Assembly (NCBI RefSeq): GCF_002150785.1
Contig: NZ_MTAZ01000034.1
Coordinates: 1 to 64,000, forward strand
Reading direction: 5' to 3'
Length of the DNA: 64,000 nucleotides
DNA from: Arenibacter amylolyticus
GTDB lineage: Bacteria; Bacteroidota; Bacteroidia; Flavobacteriales; Flavobacteriaceae
The notes under the pieces are model-generated. The model worked only from the letters and a program-made list of their open reading frames with translations, searched no databases and was not told where the DNA came from. The translations under genes and the position numbers were made by a program. Each line of letters starts with the position of its first letter. The stretch's first letter is position 1. Below are positions 54,864 to 63,281 of the stretch, in pieces.

Positions 54864-55015
54864 TAAGGCGCTAGCCTTCACTTTTGCATTTGCAGCAAAG
54901 GGTTTATTAGGATTCTGCAAATCCTGTTCTGGTCGGTGTTATTTCTTGTGAGGGAGTTCCAAAACGCAGTTTTGAGAAACGATCTGAAACAAAAAAAGGA
55001 ATAAGGCGCTAGCCT
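54864..55015. repeat. 14-bp direct repeat carrying hairpins
   Basis: TAAGGCGCTAGCCT at 54864-54877 and at 55002-55015, both preceded by A-rich runs and followed by T-rich DNA; the similarity extends loosely to about 40 bp. It is a duplicated terminator-like segment. Confidence 0.65.
54865..54886 (+). terminator. former tRNA-Pro terminator, now right of attR
   Basis: Stem AAGGC/GCCTT with a GCTA loop (54865-54878), then CACTTTT. It sits 17 nt beyond attR, where the original tRNA terminator would be. Confidence 0.55.
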
Positions 55016-55259
55016 ACAATTTTCTATTTCAAACCCTACCTACAACATAAGGGTTGGCGTAGTGTATTAATTATTGCCCAATATCCATTACCTTTATTTC
55101 GCGATTATATACTAGCCACTTTCTGCTTTTTTCTTAATGGACGATTGTGAGCAAGGGGGCTATTGTTATTGATGCTAGGGCCATGGGTTTAATAATTACG
55201 GTTGGTATATTGCTGTAAATCAGCTTTTTTCACCTTATAAAACACAAATACCTAAAGAA

Positions 55260-56267
55260 ATGATTTTTATAGAGAACGAAGTAAATACCAACCCACGCTT
55301 AAATTTAGCACTGGAAGAATATATTTTGAGAAAGTTTAATCCTGCGAATGATTATTTGTTGTTTTATATCAATGAACCATCCATCATTATAGGTCGAAAC
55401 CAAAACACCTTGGAGGAGATAAACCACCAATATGTTGAAGACCATAATATCCACGTAGTACGTAGAATTTCTGGTGGGGGAGCGGTATATCACGATTTTG
55501 GAAACCTCAATTTCAGCTTCATCACCAACCACGATGGGAAAAGCCTAAGTAATTTTGAAAAATTCACAGCTCCCGTAATTAAGGTTTTAAACGCTTTAGG
55601 GGTGAAGGCCCAACTTAAGGGGCGCAATGATATACAAGTAGCTGAAAAAAAAATCTCTGGTACCGCTCAATTTTCAACAGGTAAAAGAATGGTAAGTCAT
55701 GGAACTTTATTATTGGACACCGATTTGGAGGAAGTGGTAAATGCACTAAATGTTAAAATGGACAAGATAGTGTCTAAAGGCCATAAATCCGTTCGCAGTC
55801 GTGTAGCCAATATCTCAGAATATTTAAAACAGCCCATTAAGATTGAGGAGTTCAGGAGCTTGTTATTGGCCGGACTTTATGAGGAGAGCGAGCCTTTTGA
55901 GAAGTATCAGCTTACGCCAGAGGAATGGGAGGGGGTACACCGGTTAAAGGAGGAGAAATACGATACTTGGGACTGGAATTATGGAAAATCGCCCAAGTTT
56001 AATATTCAACGAAGCAAACGCTTTCCTGTGGGTGAGTTGGATGTACGGATTTTTGTTGAAAAGGGGCATATACAGGACTTTAAGATCTATGGAGACTTTT
56101 TTGGGAAAGAACCACTGAAAAGTCTAGAAGAACGTTTTATAGGTGTTCGCTATGAGTCAGAGGATATTTTGGCGCTTTTAAATGATGTAGATATCAAAGA
56201 GTATTTTGGCGACCTCCCTAAAAACGACTTTGCCCAATTGGTATATGGTGCGGACGTGGCGGATTAG
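55260..56267 (+). CDS. lplA: lipoate-protein ligase
   Basis: 335 aa. The biotin/lipoate-ligase fold has IIGRNQNTLEEIN near 43-55, RRISGGGAVYHDFGNLNFSFI near 70-90 (the RRxSGGGAV(Y/F)HD signature, split here), the lysine-containing NDIQVAEKKISGTAQ near 124-138, and a C-terminal accessory domain. It attaches lipoate to E2 and H proteins. Length is typical of LplA rather than LipB. Monocistronic. Confidence 0.93.
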   Translation: MIFIENEVNTNPRLNLALEEYILRKFNPANDYLLFYINEPSIIIGRNQNTLEEINHQYVEDHNIHVVRRISGGGAVYHDFGNLNFSFITNHDGKSLSNFEKFTAPVIKVLNALGVKAQLKGRNDIQVAEKKISGTAQFSTGKRMVSHGTLLLDTDLEEVVNALNVKMDKIVSKGHKSVRSRVANISEYLKQPIKIEEFRSLLLAGLYEESEPFEKYQLTPEEWEGVHRLKEEKYDTWDWNYGKSPKFNIQRSKRFPVGELDVRIFVEKGHIQDFKIYGDFFGKEPLKSLEERFIGVRYESEDILALLNDVDIKEYFGDLPKNDFAQLVYGADVAD

Positions 56268-56856
56268 CTTGTTAAACGAGGGTGAGAGGAATACTGAAAT
56301 TGGCTTTTTTAACTCTCTTAGCGGGGGGGGGGGTGTGTTTTTAAAGTAGAGGTGTATGCCTAGGGTATGTAGTTGTTTCTGGGTTTATTTAAGGTGAAGT
56401 GTCCTCTAAAAATCACCTCCATTAATAAATAACTATTGAGACATTTTGGAATAAAAACTCCTGTGGTTTTATGGCCACGGAAGTACATGATGTAACCCTA
56501 GCCTTATAGATGGAGAAATTCCTGGTAGAAATCTGGGTGGAGCAGAAACCCCATAAGAAAGAAGGTAGAATTATTATTTAGGTAAATTGGGCTATTATCA
56601 TGTGTTTAAGGGAGCCTAATAATCTGATGCGTCCCAATTTATAATCAGTCATTTTGGGAGAACAAGTCGCAGGGTTTGCGTAATTTTATATAAACCGAAA
56701 ACTATTGGAAGTTACCTTTAAGCTGGGATTATCTGGTACATATCCAAGGGATCTTGCCATGTTGGCGCAGGTCCGTAAATTAAAACTCGCTCTTTTACCG
56801 TTCCTTTCAACGGGATCGTATAGCCCTTAGAAATAACAATTCTTAAATCCAATATA
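56268..56856. other. 589-bp intergenic region with an 11-G tract
   Basis: No gene recognised. A run of eleven G lies at 56323-56333, about 55 bp after the lplA stop, in otherwise AT-rich DNA. Confidence 0.5.
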
Positions 56857-57684
56857 ATGGAATTAATAAACAATTTTTTAGAATTTGATCTTTTAAGAAT
56901 CGGGAAATATAATTTGAAGGTTGTTACTCTTTTTATAGCGTTATTAATAATAATCTTAACGAGGGTAATTTTATGGCTGATAAAGAAATCTATGTTTCGT
57001 AGGAGAAATTTAGAGCACTTTAATGAAGGGAACACTTATTCTTTATTTCAAATAATAAAATATATTCTGTGGATAATAGCCATTGCATTTATCCTAGAAA
57101 CCTTAGGGGTAAAGGTAACCCTATTAATTGCAGGTTCGGCGGCTTTGCTGGTGGGAGTTGGTCTAGGTTTACAGCAAACATTTAACGATATAATTTCGGG
57201 CATAATTTTGCTTTCCGAAAGGTCCATTAGAATTTCCGATATTCTTGAAATAGATGGGGATATTGTGAAAATTCAGGAAATAGGCTTGCGTACTTCCAAA
57301 GGCCTCAACACAGATGATATTTCAATTATTATCCCCAACTCCTTAATAACAACCAATAAAGTTATTAATTGGAGCCATCAAACAAACCTTAATCGCTTTA
57401 GGATAGATGTGGGAGTTGCCTATGGTAGTGATGTAGAGCTCGTTATTAAAATTCTACATGAGAGCGCCATGGAACATCCAGAGGTAGATGATCAAAAATT
57501 ACCGGAAGCAAGATTGGTGAATTTTGGAAATTCATCCTTAGATTTTCAAGTGCTTTTTTATAGTAGTACCGTTTTTGGATCGGCTAGAATGAAAAGTGAT
57601 ATTCGCCGAATAATAAATAGGAAATTTATTCAAAGCAATATCTCCATTCCTTTCCCACAGATGGATGTGCATATGAAATCCTAA
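56857..57684 (+). CDS. MscS-family mechanosensitive channel
   Basis: 275 aa. Two or three N-terminal helices (VVTLFIALLIIILTRVILWLI, ILWIIAIAFILETLGV), then the pore helix LLIAGSAALLVGVGLGLQQTFNDIISG with the Gly/Ala pattern of TM3, and the soluble beta domain (SDILEIDGDIVKIQEIGLRTSK, IIIPNSLI). It opens under osmotic downshock. Usual size of small MscS proteins. Monocistronic. Confidence 0.93.
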   Translation: MELINNFLEFDLLRIGKYNLKVVTLFIALLIIILTRVILWLIKKSMFRRRNLEHFNEGNTYSLFQIIKYILWIIAIAFILETLGVKVTLLIAGSAALLVGVGLGLQQTFNDIISGIILLSERSIRISDILEIDGDIVKIQEIGLRTSKGLNTDDISIIIPNSLITTNKVINWSHQTNLNRFRIDVGVAYGSDVELVIKILHESAMEHPEVDDQKLPEARLVNFGNSSLDFQVLFYSSTVFGSARMKSDIRRIINRKFIQSNISIPFPQMDVHMKS

Positions 57685-58399
57685 AAAGAGTAAGGCATCT
57701 AGATGCAACTATTCTAAAGAATATCTAAGTAGAATGGAAAGGCCGTAGCTTGCAGTAATCTTTAGATTGCTGTTAATACGAAGTCAGTTCCACTTCTTTA
57801 ACGCCCAACCAATAACTTGAAGAGAAATAAATCTTATAGATTTTATTTCCATACGCTATTACTTCCAAATAATAAGCGGTGTCTTGCTGTTTCAATAAAA
57901 GCCTTTCTACCTTACCAAGTCCTTAGCTTTATTGGGATTTAGTTTAAACTTAATAAACATATTTTATTTTCTTTCAAAAGTTATATATATTTACTTACAA
58001 ATAATGCGATCTTTAAGTTAATTGTTTACCATAGGCGGGTGGGGGGCAAGGTGCTAAAACCTACTTGTATGGATAAAATATTTAAATCGCGTTTTGAGAA
58101 GTAATTAGCTATAACTAGATGAAATTTAACCAACTAAACCAATAAAATATGTTTCCTCCCCTTTATCCCTCAGGGATATTGCCATCTTCATTACAGTATC
58201 CCAGTATTGGGAATGCCGTTAATTTCTTAGCGCTTAAAGTCTATCATGTAAAATCTGAAGCTATCCGTACGAAAAACAATTTTAAGAGTTCCTGTCCATC
58301 AGTGTTTTTACGGCCTAGCGACGATTATTAGAAATAATGAATCATTAGATATACCATCCCAAGGGTGGTCGCATTTTAAAATCCTTTAAAACCATTTGC
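57685..58399. other. 715-bp region holding one broken small gene
   Basis: Contains the frameshifted minus-strand gene at 57773-57960 described separately. A plus-strand 60-codon frame at 58149-58331 has no supporting features. The rest looks non-coding. Confidence 0.5.
57773..57960 (-). pseudogene. small conserved-looking gene with a frameshift
   Basis: ATG at 57960 opens MFIKFKLNPNKAKDLVR, then a stop at 57907-57909. A second frame overlaps just there and continues as KVERLLLKQQDTAYYLEV...KIYKIYFSSSYW...VELTSY to a TAA at 57773-57775. Joining them needs one inserted base (or two removed) and gives a protein of about 62 aa with ordinary soluble-protein composition. No known family. Either a pseudogene or a sequencing error at the junction. 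Confidence 0.5.
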
Positions 58400-58765
58400 A
58401 TGACAGCTATTTATATCATTTTAGGAATTCTAGGGATCGCCTTATTTTTAGGTTTGGGCTATTACCTGTGGTCTAGTTCCAACGAGAAGTACGATTACAA
58501 CATATTTAATCTAGGAGTTATTATTAGAGGGGTGCTGGCTGTGGGATGTATTTGGTTGGCAATGGGCATGTCTGACCTCGGGGACGGATCCTCAATGGTA
58601 TGGATTATTGCCTCAGTTATCTTATGGTTATGGACATTTCTGGAAACCGCTATGAGAGCAAATATATTTATAGCCATATTTTCCTTGGTTTATCAACTAT
58701 TAGCGGTGGTTTTTATCTTAAATATCATTAATCGAGTTCTTAAATTATTTCCAACCAAAAATTAA
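58400..58765 (+). CDS. 121-aa membrane protein of unknown function
   Basis: Four hydrophobic helices (IIRGVLAVGCIWLAMGM, WIIASVILWLWTFLE, IAIFSLVYQLLAVVFILNII and an N-terminal one, IILGILGIALFLGLGYYL). No motif recognised. Small integral inner-membrane protein, likely stress- or osmoregulation-linked only by virtue of the neighbouring MscS and small stress genes. Confidence 0.7.
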   Translation: MTAIYIILGILGIALFLGLGYYLWSSSNEKYDYNIFNLGVIIRGVLAVGCIWLAMGMSDLGDGSSMVWIIASVILWLWTFLETAMRANIFIAIFSLVYQLLAVVFILNIINRVLKLFPTKN

Positions 58766-58859
58766 ATTGACTTAGCTAAGGGCATAGAGTACTCCTTCTA
58801 TTTTTTAGGCAGAATGCCATGCTACCCATAAAATATATTCTGAATTAAAGCCGATTATT

Positions 58860-59330
58860 ATGGAAAAAGAGAAACTTACCAAAAACCAAATAATTAATCC
58901 CAACCGACCTTATTGGCGAAAGGAAATTGATGAGGCATTTGCTAAAAGAAAGGCATTGATGCACGAGGTAGCCTTAAAGAGGGGAAGGGCTTATGATGGT
59001 GAAAGTATAGCGCTATTTCACGATTGCTACACAGGTAAATTGCTTAGAGGGGGTGATCGGTATGATTATGAGCATATTATATCTGCCGAAATCTTATTTG
59101 ATCGGTTTAAGGCAACCCATACCAACCAGGAGATTGCAGAAATTGTAAATCATCCCGATAACGTGGGAGTTACCTTGCGTAGCATAAACCAATACAAAGG
59201 CAAACACCCTCTAGTCTCGCGTATTCTGAATAATCCAGAGAAAGTAAAGGAGTTTGGAATTGATGCTCAATTGGCTAAAACGAATTTATTAAAGGCAGAG
59301 AAAGCGGTTTATTCATTTAGGAAAAAATAA
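58860..59330 (+). CDS. 156-aa protein with HNH-nuclease-like motif, function unknown
   Basis: Basic N-terminus, then HDCYTGKLLRGGDRYDYEHIISAEILF near 54-80 and NHPDNVGVTLRSINQYKGKHPL near 97-118. The spacing of D/E-H, N and H resembles beta-beta-alpha (HNH) nucleases, and the Cys-containing turn could be a zinc-like knuckle, but the full CxxC pair is missing. The family is not recognised with certainty. A terminator-like hairpin follows at 59366. Confidence 0.6.
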   Translation: MEKEKLTKNQIINPNRPYWRKEIDEAFAKRKALMHEVALKRGRAYDGESIALFHDCYTGKLLRGGDRYDYEHIISAEILFDRFKATHTNQEIAEIVNHPDNVGVTLRSINQYKGKHPLVSRILNNPEKVKEFGIDAQLAKTNLLKAEKAVYSFRKK

Positions 59331-59930
59331 TAGGCCTCTACTGCAAAGGTCAGAGTGGCCAAAAAAAAGAGGGCGCTCCCGAAATTGCACGCCCTCCTTT
59401 TACGTCGTTTTCATACACTACACTATGACTGTAGATTATGAGCGACAAAATTATTCAACAAAAAAGAGACCCTCTAATTATTTAACGGTTATAGCTTTTT
59501 TTTAACATTCCTAGACTAGGTTGCTCTACCCCATAGCCTTAGGGAACGCCATATATAGGATAAAGAGCACTTAATTTGATTCCTAATTCCTGTAAAGCTT
59601 ACTGATTTTTATTTTGGTAGTTTAGAATTTCAGGAATAACTCAGCAAGTTTCCTAGGATTCACTTTCCCACTTCTTTATAAGGCGATTATACTAACACTT
59701 TATAGGTTTTAGTAGTAATTACTGGGAGTTTGAGGTGCATTAAGGTGAAAATCTATAAGGGGGGGGGCCCCTGTAGCGCACGGCAACCTTATCCGTATTA
59801 ATCGATTGGGTTAGTTTTAATATCGAACATGATATATGTCATTGTTTTTTATTGTAAATTGAAAATGCGAATACTCAGTAGGTGTAGGAAGTCAGTATAC
59901 TTTCTATGCAGTGACTGAAAATGGAAGGAA
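59331..59930. other. 600-bp intergenic region with terminator and G tract
   Basis: Holds the hairpin at 59366-59402 and a nine-G run followed by four C at 59759-59771. No gene recognised. Confidence 0.5.
59366..59402 (+). terminator. terminator after the HNH-like gene
   Basis: GAGGGCG at 59369-59375 pairs with CGCCCTC at 59390-59396; flanking A and T runs extend the stem after one mismatch. Confidence 0.65.
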
Positions 59931-60095
59931 ATGTTAAAGTGGACTATTATTTTCGTGGTACTTGCGCTAATAGCAGCAGTTTTTGGATACGGAGGATTTG
60001 CTTCTGGTGCTGTGTCCATTGCCAAAATTCTATTCTTTATATTTTTGGCATTGAGCGTAATCTCCATAATTGCCGGCAGGTCCAATAAAATATAG
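59931..60095 (+). CDS. DUF1328 small membrane protein
   Basis: 54 aa, starting at the ATG at 59931, which is preceded by GGAAGGA as ribosome-binding site. The sequence has two helices joined by the family pattern: MLKWTIIFVVLALIAAVFG, GGFASGAVSIAK, FFIFLALSVISIIAGR. DUF1328/YtjA-type proteins are tiny inner-membrane proteins, often induced by stress; their function is not established. Confidence 0.9.
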   Translation: MLKWTIIFVVLALIAAVFGYGGFASGAVSIAKILFFIFLALSVISIIAGRSNKI

Positions 60096-60184
60096 GATTC
60101 ATTACGTGTAGAATGGAGCTAAGCTTCATTTAATGGTACTAGTGTTACCATTTTATTATGTAGACCCTCTAAAATCCCTCCCAA

Positions 60185-60382
60185 ATGAAAAAGGAGAAGC
60201 ATGAGAATAAAGTTTTTATAGATAGCTATAAGTTGATGCGGTCGCGAAACAGTTTTAATAAACGGGATGAAGTTTTTGTGGAAGTCGAGGGAAAAAAATC
60301 TATTTCTTCAAAGAAATCAAAGGGCTATACCTATCCTAAAAATACCTTTCTTACTACCTATGACCCCTTAGAGAGTCTGTAA
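60185..60382 (+). CDS. 65-aa basic protein of unknown function
   Basis: Lys-rich small protein (EVEGKKSISSKKSKGYTYPK) with no membrane segment. No family recognised. A start at 60185 directly follows an AAATG context after a purine-rich stretch. Reality rests on composition and position only. Confidence 0.45.
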   Translation: MKKEKHENKVFIDSYKLMRSRNSFNKRDEVFVEVEGKKSISSKKSKGYTYPKNTFLTTYDPLESL

Positions 60383-60551
60383 TTAAAGGTGTTTAAAATT
60401 GTTTGTAGGTTCTTTTTATACCAAATCACTTGTCCTTTGGATTCCGTCTTAGGTGCTTCAAAGGTATAGGGCTGTATACCCCTCCGCTATGTTTTTTATA
60501 ACATTAATGGCTCAAAAACTGCGCTCTAAAGATAATAGGAGCTGGTGCTAG

Positions 60552-60574
60552 CTTTTGAAATCTTATTTCAAAAG
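60552..60574. repeat. 10-bp hairpin
   Basis: Perfect inverted repeat CTTTTGAAAT with a CTT loop, between the 65-aa gene and the DinB gene. No T tract, so terminator function is uncertain. Confidence 0.45.
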
Positions 60575-60662
60575 ACTATAGTGTTACTAGTTGGTGGCGT
60601 TGGTATAAAACCCCTAACCTAGTATTTGTAGGCCTATTAATTCTGCTAACTAAAAGATTGTA

Positions 60663-61229
60663 ATGGAGCTAAGCGAACTGCATATCAGTATACAACTTTT
60701 TGAATACTATAAGTCCCTTGGTGAAAAAACAATGGAGCAGTTGGAGGAAAAGGATTTTTTCTGGCAATTTAATGATGCGTCTAACTCCATAGCCATCATC
60801 GTTCACCATCTTTGTGGAAATATGAAATCTAGGTGGACCGACTTTCTAACTACGGATGGGGAAAAAGTTTGGCGTCAGCGCGATTTAGAATTTGAGGATG
60901 TGATTAGGACTAAGGAGGAAATGTTGCTTAAATGGAATGAAGGTTGGCAATCCGTTTTTACGGCTCTAAACTTGCTTGATAAGGAAAATTTGGATTCTAC
61001 CATTTATATTAGAAATCAGGCACATACCATTCCTGAAGCAATAAATAGACAATTGGCGCACTATGCCTACCATATAGGACAAATGGTTTATATAGGCCGA
61101 ATGATTAAAGGTGCCGAATGGAAGAGCTTATCCATTCCGAAGGGAAAATCCGATGCGTTTAATGAAATCAAATTCTCCAAAGGAAAACACGGCGGATCCT
61201 TTACGGATGACATTATTAAAAAAGGATAG
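60663..61229 (+). CDS. DinB-family protein (DUF1572)
   Basis: 188 aa. Four-helix DinB fold with the metal-binding His triad: IIVHHLCGNMKSRW near 43-56 and ALAHYAYHIGQMVYIGR (seen as LAHYAYHIGQMV near 137-148). DUF1572/DinB proteins include bacillithiol transferases and other thiol-dependent metal enzymes; the substrate is unknown. Monocistronic. Confidence 0.87.
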   Translation: MELSELHISIQLFEYYKSLGEKTMEQLEEKDFFWQFNDASNSIAIIVHHLCGNMKSRWTDFLTTDGEKVWRQRDLEFEDVIRTKEEMLLKWNEGWQSVFTALNLLDKENLDSTIYIRNQAHTIPEAINRQLAHYAYHIGQMVYIGRMIKGAEWKSLSIPKGKSDAFNEIKFSKGKHGGSFTDDIIKKG

Positions 61230-61315
61230 CCCCTAGACCTGATTTTTTGTAGGTGAAAAATACTTAATGCTACTATTAGCCAGAACACCTAATTAATTAG
61301 GTTTAGTAATCCAAC

Positions 61316-62560
61316 TTAAAAATTGTTTAGGTTAATATAGGCAGTTTTAATAGAGGTTTCTTTTTCCGATATATTTGTCCACGCAAAGTGGACCTTATCC
61401 TTTACAAGCCCCATTTGTGGTAAACCAGATCTCCTAGATGCGCTTAGACTATCTACTACTATTGCGTTGTATTTTTTACCGGTAGCGTGTACTTTCATCG
61501 CCAATAGGCGTGCATCCGTGTCGGTCGCTTCCATCCAGCTTACGATGGCATATTCTTCATCTATCATTAATAAATCTACCCTGCCCAAAGGAGCCTTTTC
61601 ACTTATAACAATGGGAGTATCAAAATTTTCGCCACCATCATGGGAAAAAATCAGGTTTACCTTAGGTTGGTTATTGGCCGCAGTAAACCAGCTTACGCCA
61701 AGCGTATTGCCAATAGCGGCTGCCTTAGGGCCGTTCACAGGACATCCCTTAATTTCCCAGCCATCCTCATTGATAGATCTTGGGGCAGTCCATTTTCCGT
61801 TAACCCTTCTTGTAATGGAAATATCCCTAACTTCATCCTCGGTACGATCCCTATAGAGTACTACTGGGCCATTAGAAGTAATGGCGGCAGTGGTCTGGCA
61901 ACAATCGCAGGTTCTATCGTCCAACAAAACTTCATTGCCTACCCATCCTTTTGCAGAAACCTCGGCAGCTCTTAGGCTCATGGCACCTGCATGCCCCTCG
62001 CCATGTCCTGCGCTCGAAGTATTTCGGCCATCGAGCCAAGTAACAAAAAATGAATTCTCTTTATAGGGGAGTGCGGTTACAAAACCATGTTCTGTCTCAG
62101 TGCCATCTGTGTGTAGGGGAAGGGAGGTGCTCCAAACGGAATCTCCAGCGGGGAGCACGTTCAATTTTATGTCGTATGAATAAGTGCCGGGGGACGACTT
62201 CCTTAGCACGTGAGAAAGTAAATTCCCATTATTCGCTGTAATCATTGGGAAGTCGGCCCAATTTACAAACCAATCCTTACCTGTGATTATTTCTTTCGGT
62301 TGCTGCCAAGCATCCTCTACTAGCTCGGCATATTTTAGGCGATGTGTGGTATCATTAACTGCTTCTACCCAAGATAGTATGGCATTGCTACCATCTGTAA
62401 ATAAAAATGGAAGGGAACTTCCCGTACCCGATGGAGAGGGAATATTACGCACTATTTCCTGGCCTGTTGTTGCCCCTTTTTTTTCTTTTTTATTCCCGGT
62501 GTTACAAGCGCTTACAAGGAGAATAATTACGAGGAGTGGTGAAAATTTGAAGGCGTGCAT
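61316..62560 (-). CDS. sialidase-like beta-propeller lipoprotein with CxCC motif
   Basis: 414 aa with lipobox LVSAC at about 19. Propeller blades with Asp-box-like turns (SHDGGENFDTPIVIS) as in BNR/sialidase folds, but the catalytic Arg triad and Tyr of sialidases are not evident. A distinctive DRTCDCCQTTAAI segment near 215-227 and HGEGHAG upstream could bind metal or haem. It is directly followed (minus order) after the TlpA thioredoxin at 62561, with the two frames nearly touching. Confidence 0.75.
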   Translation of the reverse strand: MHAFKFSPLLVIILLVSACNTGNKKEKKGATTGQEIVRNIPSPSGTGSSLPFLFTDGSNAILSWVEAVNDTTHRLKYAELVEDAWQQPKEIITGKDWFVNWADFPMITANNGNLLSHVLRKSSPGTYSYDIKLNVLPAGDSVWSTSLPLHTDGTETEHGFVTALPYKENSFFVTWLDGRNTSSAGHGEGHAGAMSLRAAEVSAKGWVGNEVLLDDRTCDCCQTTAAITSNGPVVLYRDRTEDEVRDISITRRVNGKWTAPRSINEDGWEIKGCPVNGPKAAAIGNTLGVSWFTAANNQPKVNLIFSHDGGENFDTPIVISEKAPLGRVDLLMIDEEYAIVSWMEATDTDARLLAMKVHATGKKYNAIVVDSLSASRRSGLPQMGLVKDKVHFAWTNISEKETSIKTAYINLNNF

Positions 62561-63073
62561 TTACTGAATATTTTTAAGTTTGGTGATCATGGTTTCAGCA
62601 TCCCATTCAACGGCGCCGGTAATTTCCTCTACTTTCTCCCCTTTTTCATTATAGATGAATGTGGTGGGAAGGGCATAGATATTTAATTGGGAAAGGGCAG
62701 CAGTGGTCCTGATAAAATTAAAATCATAATCTACCCGCTCTTTAAAATCGGTGATTTTCTTGACGGATTGATCGGAGACCAATAGAAATTGGTAGTTTTC
62801 CTTTTCTAAAATCTCTTTAGCTCTTAACAAAGAGGGCATTTCGGCAATGCAAGGTCTGCACCAAGTAGCCCAAAAATTGAGAAGTATCTTCTTTCCCTGA
62901 TAATCGGATAAGGAGATAGGATTGCCCTCCAAATCTACATATATGGAAGTTGGGGTGGGAGTTTGTTGAGTAACCGTTGCATCGGATGTGGGAGCTTCGT
63001 TCTGTTTTTTCACCTGCTTACATGAAGTTGAAATCATTAAGGGAAACAGTAAATAGAGAAAGATTTTTTTCAT
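62561..63073 (-). CDS. TlpA-family thioredoxin lipoprotein
   Basis: 170 aa with lipobox ISTSC (Cys near 18). Thioredoxin fold with WATWCRPCIAEMPSLL near 68-82 and cis-Pro loop ALPTTFIYN near 133-141. Facing the periplasm. It stands immediately upstream of the CxCC propeller gene on the same strand, so it may keep those cysteines reduced. Confidence 0.88.
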   Translation of the reverse strand: MKKIFLYLLFPLMISTSCKQVKKQNEAPTSDATVTQQTPTPTSIYVDLEGNPISLSDYQGKKILLNFWATWCRPCIAEMPSLLRAKEILEKENYQFLLVSDQSVKKITDFKERVDYDFNFIRTTAALSQLNIYALPTTFIYNEKGEKVEEITGAVEWDAETMITKLKNIQ

Positions 63074-63281
63074 GCCTATAGTGCCTAATTAGCGATTGTC
63101 TAGGTTATAAATATATCTTATTAAAGCTAAATCCGAGAAGCATTACCTTTATTTTTTTATCCATGCAGTGAGGTAGCAAGGGGTTTATGCAACCGAAAAA
63201 TCATTCTCCCTTGGGTATTCCCTATAAAAACGAGTACCGCACGCACATTCCTATAATCCTGAATAGGGATTAGCTGACTGT

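Larger units (their letters stand above)
54103..55259. other. 1.16-kb region across the right island edge
   Basis: Contains no intact gene. The open stretch 54389-54580 lacks a start codon and reads like a protein fragment (EEHNLHHLVNILIRKN, KGIVQKDLGNLKS); it may be a remnant. attR is at 54836-54848, followed by the structured segment and repeats listed separately. From about 55030 to the lipoate-ligase start nothing is recognised. Confidence 0.55.

Noticed and set aside
56718-57035. 105-codon minus-strand frame
   Set aside because: Overlaps the first 60 codons of the MscS gene and has Lys/Ile-rich low-complexity content; no family features.
58149-58331. 60-codon plus-strand frame
   Set aside because: No family, no domain-like pattern and no convincing start context; lies in a region that otherwise looks non-coding.
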